The notes beneath the pieces are model-generated. The model had not been told where the DNA came from and made no database searches. It was given only the letters and a program-made list of their open reading frames with translations. This document shows, one piece after another, positions 24,553 through 33,772 of a stretch of 38,584 bases of DNA (position 1 is its first letter; each line of letters opens with the position of its first letter). This DNA is from Bacteroidales bacterium (GTDB lineage: Bacteria > Bacteroidota > Bacteroidia > Bacteroidales > F082), in assembly GCA_016936505.1 (NCBI GenBank), contig JAFGXS010000062.1:1-38584 (forward strand), read 5' to 3'. The position numbers and the translations under genes were made by a program.

Positions 24553-26358
24553 TCAATAGCCTTCATTCTGAGAGAGATTGACATCAATGTCTCTTTCTGC
24601 CTGAGGAATAGGCCATAGCTCGAATCGCGAGTTCCAAAACCTGTTTGCATCGCGCATTTTTAGTTTTTCCTTGAATGAAGTATAATTAGGAATATCATTC
24701 AGATCGTGCCGGCTATCAGTTCCAAAATTGGGAATCATGTCAGGTGTAGCATCTGCATATCCACCAGAAGTAATATAACCGTTAGCATCTTTTGAAAGCG
24801 CAACCGGATAGCCATAGCAAGGCCCTTCATTTTCAAGATCGCCAATTTGCCAGCGTCTCATATCTACATGATGCAAGCCTTCCATTACCAATTCTACCTT
24901 ACGTTCTCTTCTAACCAATTGGCGCATTCTATCCTGGTTGCCTAAACGGTCTGTTGAAACATTTGGCATATTTGATCTGTTTCTTACCTGGTTGATGGCA
25001 TCGTAAACAGAAGCATCAAGCTCACCCAATTCGATTTTCGCTTCAGCATAAGTTAACAATACTTCGGCATATCGCATTATTGGGAAATTAGTAGTATTGG
25101 TTCTTACGGCTTCTGACAATTCAGCCGACAGTTTTTTAAATATAAATCCAAGACCAGCATTTGCAAAACTTGTCCATGCAGCAGAACTATTGATGTCAGC
25201 ATTGGTGCGTTCCACCCAGGCTTGTGAGCTATAGCTATAAAACTGTGTTGTTGGATTATATACGTCTAATACAAACTGGACGTTAGGACCTCCTCCTGTT
25301 GTACTTCCCAAAACCGTATCGCCATGCATCCATAGCGTTGATTTGAAGCGTGGATCTCTGTTCAATGATGGATTCTTTACATCATACAAAGGAGATTCGT
25401 CTATCCGTTTACCATCGATACATTCATAGGTATCAGCCAACATTTGAGTTGGATGCATTCCTGTTTGCCCATAATTTCGCGATACCATACCAAAAGGAAT
25501 CCAGTGAAATTTAGTAACTCCCTGGCTTGAATACATGATTTCGAACAGCATCTCATTGCGCACATCTGATTTTGCCTGACCTGCGATCGTAAATAAATCG
25601 TCAAAATTGGATGCCAGAGCCCTGTTACCAATCACTGATTGAGCTGCTGCGGCAGAGGTGCTGAAATATTCGGTTGCCTTGCCACCATAATTCAGGCTTC
25701 CGCCAAGTAAGGCTGCCCGTGCTTTTAAACCAAGAGCCACTGCTTTATCGACTCTTCCTCTTTCGGCAGCAATCCATTGCAGATCATTTGATGCGTCTTC
25801 CAGCTCAGTAAGAATAAAATCCAAGATGTCAACCTTTGATGTTCGTGGAGCACCAAATTCTTCAACGGTAACAGGTATATCAAAAAAAGGTACATCGCCA
25901 TATGTTGAAATAAGATTGTAATAGGCGAAAGCTCTTAAAACCCTTGCTTCAGCTAAATATTGAAGTGCATTTTCATTTAGTTCATTCAAATAAGGCTCTG
26001 CTCCTGATAACAAGGAATTTGCCCGTGAAATAGTGAGGTAATTCCCTGTCCACCACTGCTGAACAACAGAGTTATCAGGAACCAGGGCATCGCCTGCTCC
26101 AATGGTTGTATTTTCTGTCCGTTCCACACACAGTCCTGTAAAAAAATCTAGAGCAAATTGTGCTGGTCTGTTGCTGTAATAGGTAACAATATAAAGGGAA
26201 TTATAAACTCCTTCGAGTCCCGATTTGATAGCTACTTCCGACTTATAGAAACCGGTTGTTGAATAATCAACAGGTTCTCTGTCAAGGAAATCCTCACATG
26301 AGAATAAACCTGCAATCATAATACTGAATATTGATATTTTTAATATTGTCCTTTTCAT
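24553..26358 (-). CDS. susD: SusD/RagB family outer-membrane glycan-binding lipoprotein
   Basis: 601 aa. The signal ends with lipobox LFSC (Cys ~21), followed by EDFLDREPVD, a standard SusD opening. TPR-type helical segments include LAEARVLRAFAYYNLISTYGDVPFFD (~140-165), the best-conserved SusD signature, then VxEILxE-type helices. The C-terminal region with RRERKVELVMEGLHHVDMRRW and the final FELWPIPQAERDIDVN complete the family pattern. It caps the SusC barrel and binds the glycan at the cell surface. It starts 13 bp after susC and is in the same transcript. Confidence 0.96.
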   Translation of the reverse strand: MKRTILKISIFSIMIAGLFSCEDFLDREPVDYSTTGFYKSEVAIKSGLEGVYNSLYIVTYYSNRPAQFALDFFTGLCVERTENTTIGAGDALVPDNSVVQQWWTGNYLTISRANSLLSGAEPYLNELNENALQYLAEARVLRAFAYYNLISTYGDVPFFDIPVTVEEFGAPRTSKVDILDFILTELEDASNDLQWIAAERGRVDKAVALGLKARAALLGGSLNYGGKATEYFSTSAAAAQSVIGNRALASNFDDLFTIAGQAKSDVRNEMLFEIMYSSQGVTKFHWIPFGMVSRNYGQTGMHPTQMLADTYECIDGKRIDESPLYDVKNPSLNRDPRFKSTLWMHGDTVLGSTTGGGPNVQFVLDVYNPTTQFYSYSSQAWVERTNADINSSAAWTSFANAGLGFIFKKLSAELSEAVRTNTTNFPIMRYAEVLLTYAEAKIELGELDASVYDAINQVRNRSNMPNVSTDRLGNQDRMRQLVRRERKVELVMEGLHHVDMRRWQIGDLENEGPCYGYPVALSKDANGYITSGGYADATPDMIPNFGTDSRHDLNDIPNYTSFKEKLKMRDANRFWNSRFELWPIPQAERDIDVNLSQNEGY

Positions 26359-26371
26359 GATAGTCTAGCTT

Positions 26372-29300
26372 TTAAAAACGGATGTCTAATCCTAATGTTA
26401 ATGTTCTCATTACCGGATAAAAATTTCCATTGGAAACACTGAGTTCAGGATCGTATCCCTTGTATGCATTACTTAGAGTAAAAAGGTTTTGTCCGCTGGC
26501 ATAAATCCGCAGTTTATCCATTTTTATTTTCTGTAACATTTGTTTTGGAAGAGAATATCCGATCACCAAATTTTTCAAACGCATATAGGCACCGCTTTTT
26601 ACCCATTGCGTAGATATGATGTTGTTTGGGTTATTGCCTGAACCATCGATCAGCAGGATTGGGAATTTTGCATCACGGTTATCTTCTGTCCAGTAATCTA
26701 ATTGATTTTTATAAATGGTTCGCCCAATATAGAAAGGACGTGCTCCATTGCCTGAGTAGAAAATATCTTTTTTACCAACTCCCTGAAAAAACATGGAAAG
26801 ATCAAAATTCTTCCACTCCCCAGAAATGTTCAGACTATACTCGTAGTGAGGCAGCGGACTTCCAATAATCGTTCTGTCATAACTGTCGATAATACCATCA
26901 GGGACATTATCCGGACCACTTAAATCAGAGTATTTGACATAGCCTGGCTTCACATTCTGCTTTTCACCGTAAACAGGAGAAGCATCAATCTCTTCCTGGT
27001 TTTGAAAATATCCTTCAGCTACGTATCCATACCAAGAACCGATTGCCTCCCCTTCAGTGGTAATTCGGTCCGAAATGTACTCGTTCCCGTATAGATTAGT
27101 AACCGTGTTTTTTACATCCGACAAATAACCTGTTACCGAATATTTAAAATCATTGATCTGATCAGACCAGGTTAAAGCAATTTCCCATCCTACGTTTTTC
27201 ATTGATCCTGCATTTTCCCATGGAGAACTAAGACCTACAAATATTGGAATTGGGAACTGTTGCAGCATATCGTTGATATTGCGAACAAAATAATCAAAAG
27301 TAATTCCAAGTTTATTATTCAGCACCGATGCGTCAATACCTATATTGGCTTGTGTTGATTTTTCCCAGGTAATCATCTGGTTGGCCGACTGTGTTTGAGC
27401 CACACCGGTTCCAAGCTGTTCGTTAAACCAGTATCCGTAACCCGGCGACAAGGTTGTTGCATAGGGATAATATCCCGAAATGTCCTGGTTGCCCATTGTT
27501 CCGTAGGATGCACGTATTTTCAGGTTTCCTATTGTCTTGTTAACCGACTGCATAAATGGCTCTTCCGATACCCGCCAACCAATGCTCGCAGAAGGGAAAA
27601 ATCCCAATCGATAATCTTCCATAAAGCGTGAAGATGCATCCCATCTGCCATTCAGTTCAACTAAATAGCGTTCCTTGTAGTTGTAGTTTAAACGTCCAAA
27701 ATAAGAGAACATGGCCCATTCGTAACTGGTACCCCCATTCGCTGATGTGGTAATATCGCCATGGTTCAGTTCCTCAAAGCCTTCATAGTTGTACCCCATT
27801 CTTGAAGCATAAAATGAATGTCCAAGCCGTTCCTCTGTTTGAATACCGCCTAACACTTTGAAATAATTATCCTTTATTGATTTTTCGTAATAAGCCTGAA
27901 CGTTAAATTGATTAAGAATTACTTGAGATAATCCTTCGTATTTCATGTTACCGCTGGCAGGGTAAGTCGTTTTGTATGCTCCACCTTCATAAGTGTCGTA
28001 AGGACTGATAAAACGGTCGACTTTACTTTCAATCTTTTGAGTACTGTAGCTCGAACTGATCATCAGTCCATTCAAAGGATTAATTTCAACAAAACCTCTG
28101 ATGCCAACTTCGGGAGCAATTGTTTTACTAATACCACCCACTTCTGAAGTTGCCAACGGGTTATCTCCGTTTTGACCGTATCCATAGGTGCCATCATCAT
28201 TCAACCCTGAAAATACAGGAGTAAAAGTAAGTGCCTTGCTTATAGTTGAAACAGGGTCCTCAATACTGGGTTGAGTTGTTTCTGCCTGGCTAAGATTAAG
28301 GTCTACGCCAACTTTCATCCATTTCGTAATAGCGGCATCGGAATTTAATCTTAAAGTTTTTCTCTGATATTCATTGTTTGCAATCTGACCGTCCTGGTAG
28401 TAATACCCGGCGTTTGCAAAGAAACTCACCTTACCAGTCCCCCCACTCATACTCAACGAATGATTGTGTGTGAGTGCATTGTCCTTTATTACGAGATTCT
28501 TCCAATTTGTATTGAAGGTTGTAAAATTGTCAGCTCCAACCGTTTTATATTGATTAATTAGTTCTTCGGAATACTGAGGACTTTCGTCTGAATTTGTCTT
28601 GGCAATATTTATTTGCTCCATGTAACCTATAGCATCCACGGGGTCGGGCAATTCAGTTGGAGTATTCAAACCAACAAAAGCATTGTATGACACTTTTACC
28701 TGGTCCCCTTTGGCGCGTTTGGTTGTAATGAGGATAACCCCATTAGAAGCTTTTGACCCATATATTGACGCAGATGCTGCATCTTTCAGGATTGATATCG
28801 ACTCAATGGTGTTCATATCAATCTGATCCATGTTTCCTTCCACTCCATCAATCAACACTAGCGGCGAAGTTGAAGAGTTTAAAGATCCAACCCCTCTGAT
28901 CATAATTTGTGCTCCATCGGAGCCTGGCTTACCAGAAGTTTGAACTACTGATACACCAGGAGCAAGCCCCTGTAAAGCGCTTGATGTATTCGCTAGACTT
29001 CTTTGCGTTATCTTTTCACTACTTATGCTCTGAACCGAACCGGTTACATTTATTTTCTTCTGAATACCATACCCAACAGCCACAACTTCATCAATACCAA
29101 TGGCATCCACTTCCATTACAATGTTCAAAATAGATTGTTCTCCAACGGTTATTTCTTTAGTTTTCATCCCAACGAATGAAAACACAAGTGTGGCATTGTC
29201 AGGCAAATCAGCCAAAGAAAAATTACCTTCAGCGTCGGAGACTGTTCCATGAGTAGTACCTTTCTGAAGTACAGTTACTCCGGTGATTGGTTGACCTGTA

Positions 29301-29740
29301 TCATCTTTAATTTGACCCGAGATTGATTTCCTCTGATCTTGCTGCCGATCACTGATTTGTTTGTTTACCAAAACAATTTGTTTGTCGTAAACCGCATAAT
29401 TGATATTCTTTCCTTCGGTTAGCTGATCAAGAATTGATTTAATTGTTTGATTGGAAGCATGAATGCTAACCTCCTGCTCAACATCAATCAGATCTTTGTT
29501 GTAAAGGAAAAAGAACTCCGACTCGTCTTCAATTGTTTTTAAAGTATACTCAAGACTTCTGTTCTCGATATTCAGAGAGATTCTCGTCATCTGCGAGTAA
29601 GAGTCGATTGCCAATACCTGCATGAAGCTTACAAAAAACAGAAAGAGCGTGAGCCGTACCATTCTGACGATTTTTTTAAAGGCCACACTTTGCAAATATA
29701 CAAAGCCCTGTGAGGCCTCAGGTTTAAAATAATTTTTCAT
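26372..29740 (-). CDS. susC: SusC/RagA TonB-dependent transporter with N-terminal signalling domain
   Basis: 1122 aa. After a long N-terminus and signal (VRLTLFLFFVSFMQVLA), an STN (secretin/TonB N-terminal) domain spans ~50-125 (LEYTLKTIEDESEFFFLYNKDLID). A carboxypeptidase-regulatory-like domain follows (~142-218, ISGQIKDDTGQPITGVTV). The TonB-box-like DEVVAVGYG is near 220, then the plug with GVGSLNSSTSPLVLIDGVEG, and a 22-strand barrel ends in LTLGLDIRF. It imports oligosaccharides into the periplasm. The STN domain implies that it also signals to the FecR anti-sigma factor encoded next to it, so substrate binding would activate the ECF sigma factor. Confidence 0.97.
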   Translation of the reverse strand: MKNYFKPEASQGFVYLQSVAFKKIVRMVRLTLFLFFVSFMQVLAIDSYSQMTRISLNIENRSLEYTLKTIEDESEFFFLYNKDLIDVEQEVSIHASNQTIKSILDQLTEGKNINYAVYDKQIVLVNKQISDRQQDQRKSISGQIKDDTGQPITGVTVLQKGTTHGTVSDAEGNFSLADLPDNATLVFSFVGMKTKEITVGEQSILNIVMEVDAIGIDEVVAVGYGIQKKINVTGSVQSISSEKITQRSLANTSSALQGLAPGVSVVQTSGKPGSDGAQIMIRGVGSLNSSTSPLVLIDGVEGNMDQIDMNTIESISILKDAASASIYGSKASNGVILITTKRAKGDQVKVSYNAFVGLNTPTELPDPVDAIGYMEQINIAKTNSDESPQYSEELINQYKTVGADNFTTFNTNWKNLVIKDNALTHNHSLSMSGGTGKVSFFANAGYYYQDGQIANNEYQRKTLRLNSDAAITKWMKVGVDLNLSQAETTQPSIEDPVSTISKALTFTPVFSGLNDDGTYGYGQNGDNPLATSEVGGISKTIAPEVGIRGFVEINPLNGLMISSSYSTQKIESKVDRFISPYDTYEGGAYKTTYPASGNMKYEGLSQVILNQFNVQAYYEKSIKDNYFKVLGGIQTEERLGHSFYASRMGYNYEGFEELNHGDITTSANGGTSYEWAMFSYFGRLNYNYKERYLVELNGRWDASSRFMEDYRLGFFPSASIGWRVSEEPFMQSVNKTIGNLKIRASYGTMGNQDISGYYPYATTLSPGYGYWFNEQLGTGVAQTQSANQMITWEKSTQANIGIDASVLNNKLGITFDYFVRNINDMLQQFPIPIFVGLSSPWENAGSMKNVGWEIALTWSDQINDFKYSVTGYLSDVKNTVTNLYGNEYISDRITTEGEAIGSWYGYVAEGYFQNQEEIDASPVYGEKQNVKPGYVKYSDLSGPDNVPDGIIDSYDRTIIGSPLPHYEYSLNISGEWKNFDLSMFFQGVGKKDIFYSGNGARPFYIGRTIYKNQLDYWTEDNRDAKFPILLIDGSGNNPNNIISTQWVKSGAYMRLKNLVIGYSLPKQMLQKIKMDKLRIYASGQNLFTLSNAYKGYDPELSVSNGNFYPVMRTLTLGLDIRF

Positions 29741-29793
29741 AAATTTACACTGTTAGAGTGATTTAGTATGTTATTGACTCGCTCTGCATTTTT

Positions 29794-29822
29794 ACAGGAA
29801 AGTGGTCGCAACACTTTCCTGT
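29794..29822. other. perfect 11-bp hairpin between fecR and susC
   Basis: ACAGGAAAGTG (29794-29804), a 7-base loop and CACTTTCCTGT (29812-29822). It lies 7 bp after the fecR stop and 53 bp before the susC start. On the minus strand it is followed by AAAAATGCAG, not a T-run, so it is not a standard terminator. It may protect or process mRNA between the regulator genes and susC. Confidence 0.6.
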
Positions 29823-29829
29823 TTGCAGT

Positions 29830-30882
29830 TTATTTCTTTGGTTCTATTATTACTCTTTTCTTATTAGTAATTCCATTTTCATTTTCTGTCCTTTCTTCAA
29901 TTTTATAATTAATCGGAGTTGTAATGGCAATCAATCGCAGTACTTCCTCCAATGGCTCATCCTTAAATGTTGCCTTAAAATGGTAGTTTTTCAAAACAGG
30001 ATCATTTAACACAATATCCACGTTATACCATCTTTCGATTTTATCTACTGCTTTACCCATGGGTTCATCTACAATAATCAAATAGCCGTCTTTCCACGCG
30101 GTATAATTATCAGCATCAATATTCGATATGGTCAACTTTTTTTGTTCGCGGTTGTAACATGCCATTTCGTTCGGCTCGAGAATATAGTCGAAAACAGCTT
30201 TTGTTCCTATTACTTCAACCTTGCCCTCCTTTAAAACCACATCTGTAAAATTGTCGCCATGATAACTTGCTACATTGAATTTTGTTCCTAAAACTTTTAC
30301 ATCAAGATCAGAAACGCTCACTACGAAATCGGAATTATCAACGTGAGTCACTTCAAAATAGGCTTCTCCCTGGAGTTCAACTTTTCGATGTACGCCAAAT
30401 ACTCCCGGATATTTTAATTTTGCCCCGCTGTTCAGCCAACCCATTGTTCCGTCGGGCAGATTAAATTTAACACGTGAACCTTCCGGAACATTGATCTCAA
30501 TCCAACTTTCAGCAAGGGTTCGCTGAGTAGCTTCGTTTTTCAAAAAGCTGTGTGAAGTAAAATACCAGGCTGAAAAAAGAATAAGTGGAAGCAACAAAAT
30601 AGCTGCCATCTTGCGATAACCTTCCCATAAAACAAGGAGTTTCGATTTCTTATTTTCTTCCTTCGAAATTATCCGTTGGATCCGCTGATAGATGTAATCG
30701 AGAGAATTGTCAGCTTGAAGCCCCGTTTCTGTCAATTCATTCCAGTGTTGTAATAACTGTGCTTCGAGTTCCAATTCGTGTTCCTGATTTTCAAACCAAT
30801 TACGAATCTCCAGATAATCTTTGTAAGAATAATCTCCTTTGATAAAATTGTAAATCTTATGATAATTTATTTTTTCTTTCAT
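29830..30882 (-). CDS. FecR family anti-sigma factor
   Basis: 350 aa. The cytoplasmic N-terminal ~85 residues bind the sigma factor (YSYKDYLEIRNWFENQ). One membrane segment, MAAILLLPLILFSAWYF, is at ~91-108. The periplasmic FecR domain (~125-235) has VPEGSRVKFNLPDGTMGWLNSGAKLKYP and GEAYFEV, then DLDVKVLGTKFNVASY. A C-terminal DUF4974 domain (~270-345) contains EPMGKAVDKIERWYNVDI and ends near ITTPINYKI. It holds the ECF sigma factor inactive until the SusC STN domain signals. It starts 141 bp after the sigma gene, with a hairpin in its leader. Confidence 0.95.
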   Translation of the reverse strand: MKEKINYHKIYNFIKGDYSYKDYLEIRNWFENQEHELELEAQLLQHWNELTETGLQADNSLDYIYQRIQRIISKEENKKSKLLVLWEGYRKMAAILLLPLILFSAWYFTSHSFLKNEATQRTLAESWIEINVPEGSRVKFNLPDGTMGWLNSGAKLKYPGVFGVHRKVELQGEAYFEVTHVDNSDFVVSVSDLDVKVLGTKFNVASYHGDNFTDVVLKEGKVEVIGTKAVFDYILEPNEMACYNREQKKLTISNIDADNYTAWKDGYLIIVDEPMGKAVDKIERWYNVDIVLNDPVLKNYHFKATFKDEPLEEVLRLIAITTPINYKIEERTENENGITNKKRVIIEPKK

Positions 30883-30897
30883 TTTTTCTTTTTTTAG

Positions 30898-30923
30898 AAG
30901 AAGGAGAAAAGAATCTCCTTCTT
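30898..30923. other. hairpin in the fecR leader
   Basis: AAGAAGGAGA (30898-30907), loop AAAGAA and TCTCCTTCTT (30914-30923), a perfect 10-bp stem ending 15 bp before the fecR ATG. It is followed on the minus strand by an A-rich stretch, not a T-run. The GGAG in the stem could sequester a ribosome-binding purine run, though Bacteroidota rely little on it. Confidence 0.55.
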
Positions 30924-31023
30924 TCTCTAACTAAACTACTATCAGATTTTGATAAAAACATTTACTAATTCAGAATATATATCCTGAACTTTTGCAAAAC
31001 CCTAGTCAGAAAACCGGATTTTT

Positions 31024-31620
31024 TTATTTTTCTTCAAGAAAAAGACAAAAGAAGATCAGTCCGCTGATACGGAGCTTCTCAAACTCGGCCTTTAGATATT
31101 TCATTGCTTCTGAAATGTGATACTCCACTGTTTTGACCGATATAGACAGTTCCTCTGCAATATGAAGATGAGATTTTTTTTCAAGCTTTGAACGAACAAA
31201 AACAAGTTTGCGTTTTTCCGGCATTTGTGCAATCAATTCATCAAGTTTTGTTAAAAGTCTCTGGAAATCGAGACTGTCATCAAAATCCGTTTTATGGGTG
31301 GAAAACTCCAACAGAATTTCGTGTTTGAGCGTAATTGCTTTTGAAAGTGAATTGAATTGTTTCCGAATCGTATTAAGGGCAATTGTAAAGAGATAGGATT
31401 TGAATGATGTGCCCGTCAAGAGCTGTTTTCTGTTCTCCCAGATTTTTACAAAAACTTCCTGAACAACATCATCAGCTGCTTCAGTTGATTTTAAATAACT
31501 GTACGAGAATTGATGCAGGGGTTTGCTGTAAACTTCGAAAAGTTTCTTAAATGATTCATGATTGCCTTCCTTCAATCCACGAATCAAAATTTCTTCATTG
31601 TATGAGTTTTTTAATAGCAT
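31024..31620 (-). CDS. ECF-type RNA polymerase sigma-70 factor (Bacteroidota PUL type)
   Basis: 198 aa. Region 2 (~25-95) has FKKLFEVYSKPLHQFSYSYL and DDVVQEVFVKIWENR, then FKSYLFTIALNTIRKQF. Region 4 (~130-185) has MPEKRKLVFVRSKLE, then a helix-turn-helix HIAEELSISVKTVEYHISEAMKYL. This is the sigma factor released by the neighbouring FecR. It is the first gene of the minus-strand PUL run, with 141 bp to fecR. It likely activates the susC promoter. The last residues after KLRISG are hydrophobic (LIFFCLFLEEK), which is common in this group. Confidence 0.95.
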   Translation of the reverse strand: MLLKNSYNEEILIRGLKEGNHESFKKLFEVYSKPLHQFSYSYLKSTEAADDVVQEVFVKIWENRKQLLTGTSFKSYLFTIALNTIRKQFNSLSKAITLKHEILLEFSTHKTDFDDSLDFQRLLTKLDELIAQMPEKRKLVFVRSKLEKKSHLHIAEELSISVKTVEYHISEAMKYLKAEFEKLRISGLIFFCLFLEEK

Positions 31621-32069
31621 CTAACAAATTGATAAAATACCCATTATCAGCATCGCCCTAAATTATATATATTTTTTCCAAAATCATGACATTAAATTCA
31701 TGTGCTTATCAAAGTGTATACTAAACACATGTTAATAATAAAACCGAACATGAATTGTAACGATTAATTTAGTTCAATTTAACACAATACTAATTACAGG
31801 ACAATCAAAAACTACATAATACGCTGAATTTGTGCATACTAACTCTCTCTCCTGTATTTGAGCTATATATTATTGTTAAATTAAGTCATAATGTCATACT
31901 TCCCGGCACAGTTTTTTAGCGAAGTTCATTGTCGAAATTATTGCGAAGAACTCGTTCTATTATCTGACACAAATTATTCCGGATTAGTTATGACCTATCG
32001 ATTTTGCAAAAGTCAAAATATATTCTTATCTTTTTTTCCGTATTATTGAACCTTACTTTCATACTTAAC
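31621..32069. other. divergent intergenic region of the PUL
   Basis: About 450 bp between the start of the ECF sigma gene (minus) and the plus-strand gene. AT-rich. It must hold the promoter of the whole sigma-fecR-sus run, but I could not place a confident Bacteroidota promoter for that strand. The plus-strand promoter is at 32003-32034. No terminator, tRNA or repeat array is seen. Confidence 0.5.
32003..32034 (+). promoter_or_regulatory. Bacteroidota-type promoter of the plus-strand gene
   Basis: TTTG at 32003-32006, a 20-base spacer and TATCTTTT at 32027-32034 fit the Bacteroidota sigma-ABfr consensus TTTG / TAnnTTTG with one mismatch. Transcription would start near 32040, which excludes the in-frame ATG at 32004 and supports ATG 32070 as the start. 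Confidence 0.55.
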
Positions 32070-33742
32070 ATGAAAAAATTCCTCTTGCTCCCAATCCTCG
32101 TAATTATCACGTTTGGTGTTTATGCACAAAATGGACTATACCAGCGGATATTGTTCGACTGTGTATTGCTGATGAAAAGATTGCAAACATTGATAATCTG
32201 GACTTATTCATAGCCATTGAAGAAACCCAAGACAATTTTTACAAGTTCACAGTTACCTATGCTGACAGTACTCCGCAATCGTTTCAACTCAAGCCCCTTG
32301 AGCCCACAAGTTTTATTGACAAAGCAACACTTGCAATAGAAAAATCACTGGGTTCATTGGGAGCAAGCCTAAGATCACGAGATGACTCTTTAAGAATTGA
32401 AAACTATCTGACCACATTATTTACAAATATTGCGGTCTATGTCAGAACTGAAGAAGATATACCTGGAGCTGCTTTTGTGTATCTCAGAGATTCGGTTATA
32501 GACATATTTAATGATACTATTCCCATAAAATCACTTCATATTACTAAAGTGAACTTAACATTTTATGGTGGTTCTATTGAGAAGGTTCAGGTACTGGGTA
32601 GTATGAAACTGAAAGATAATTCAATTCCCATCGAGTTTAATAACCGATTTTCGATCGGAATTAGTTCTACCAGAAATGTACAAGGCCTAAGTAATATCAA
32701 TCTTTTTTCAGACCGAAAATTCAGCAAAAAGATAATTTCAGAAATGGAGAAAGACAAGATAAAAACGTTTACAGATGAGCAGGTTTCTTCAGGTCATGAT
32801 AAAAAGAGCCTAAAAATAAAGCTTGGAGATCTTCTCGGATACGAAAAAATTCTGGACGTTAACGCTAATGACATTAGTCCCATTGATATAAAAATCACAT
32901 TGGATCGCGAAAATCAAAAAATAAAGGTCAATAAAGAACCTTCAAGCCGCCTGTTTGAAGCCAAATTATACACCGACCTACTCGGACTAATTAATGAAGA
33001 GAATCCAAATGGGATTGCCCAACTCGAAATGGATAAACGTTTTAATATAAATAATGCAAAAGGTAATGCAATAATGTTTAAAGGCGGAGGTACAGGGTTC
33101 TTCCAATACATTGATGCTTCATTCAGCCTTTCAAAACTGGAAGCTGATAATAAATATCTTATACCTACAGAATCTCCCAATTCTTCGGGTTTATATGTTT
33201 TTCACCCTATTCAACTATACCACTATCGAAATTATTCTGTTGGGGCCATGCTAAATTTATGGTCTCATGAAAACCAGAATTTTAAGGTTAACGCTAACCT
33301 GGATGCAGGGGTTTTGTTTGGCCGGACAGGTATAAAATCCGATTCTTCCGAATTTGCCAGCAAGTTTTTTGTCAACAATGTTGAATTTCCGATTGAAGCC
33401 GGAGTTCAGTTCGTACCCGAAAAAAGAGTGAAGTTTAGTATTAACGACCGAGTATCTTGGTTCCGACAATTAAGCGACCAAATAGAGGTCATTGATATGA
33501 ACAAGGATTTTGACAAGGGTTCCAATGATGATTCAGATTTAAATACCGACGCCTGGCTCAACACACTAACGATGAAACTGGAAGTAAATATTTCACCCAG
33601 TGGCAATGGAAGGCTCTTTGCCCGTTATAAATTTACCCACGAATTAGGGTATTGGCAGAATAATTTTTCACAACTCCAGTTTGGTTATTCGTTCTTTATA
33701 TTAAAGAATAATGGTGTAAATAAGGCAATCAGGAATGATTAA
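32070..33742 (+). pseudogene. secreted or outer-membrane protein gene, frameshifted near its 5' end
   Basis: From ATG 32070 the product starts with a signal peptide (MKKFLLLPILVIITFGVYAQ), then runs into a stop at 32211. A second frame is open from about 32132 through 33742 (TIPADIVRLCIADEKIANID... to the end), without an early ATG; the first start in that frame is TTG 32357, giving 461 aa. Adding one A to the A-run at 32128-32131 joins them into a ~558-aa protein (YAQKWTIPADIV). The C-terminal part alternates polar and hydrophobic residues and ends in aromatic-rich strands (RYKFTHELGYW, LQFGYSFFIL), suggesting an outer-membrane beta-barrel. The family is not recognised. It is the only plus-strand protein gene in the window. 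Confidence 0.7.
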
Positions 33743-33772
33743 CTAAATTGCCTGACGACCACGGTCTCAAAG

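Noticed and set aside
32004..32069. Upstream ATG at 32004 as start of the plus-strand gene
   Set aside because: It lies within the promoter-like TTTG-N20-TATCTTTT region, and the signal peptide begins exactly at ATG 32070.
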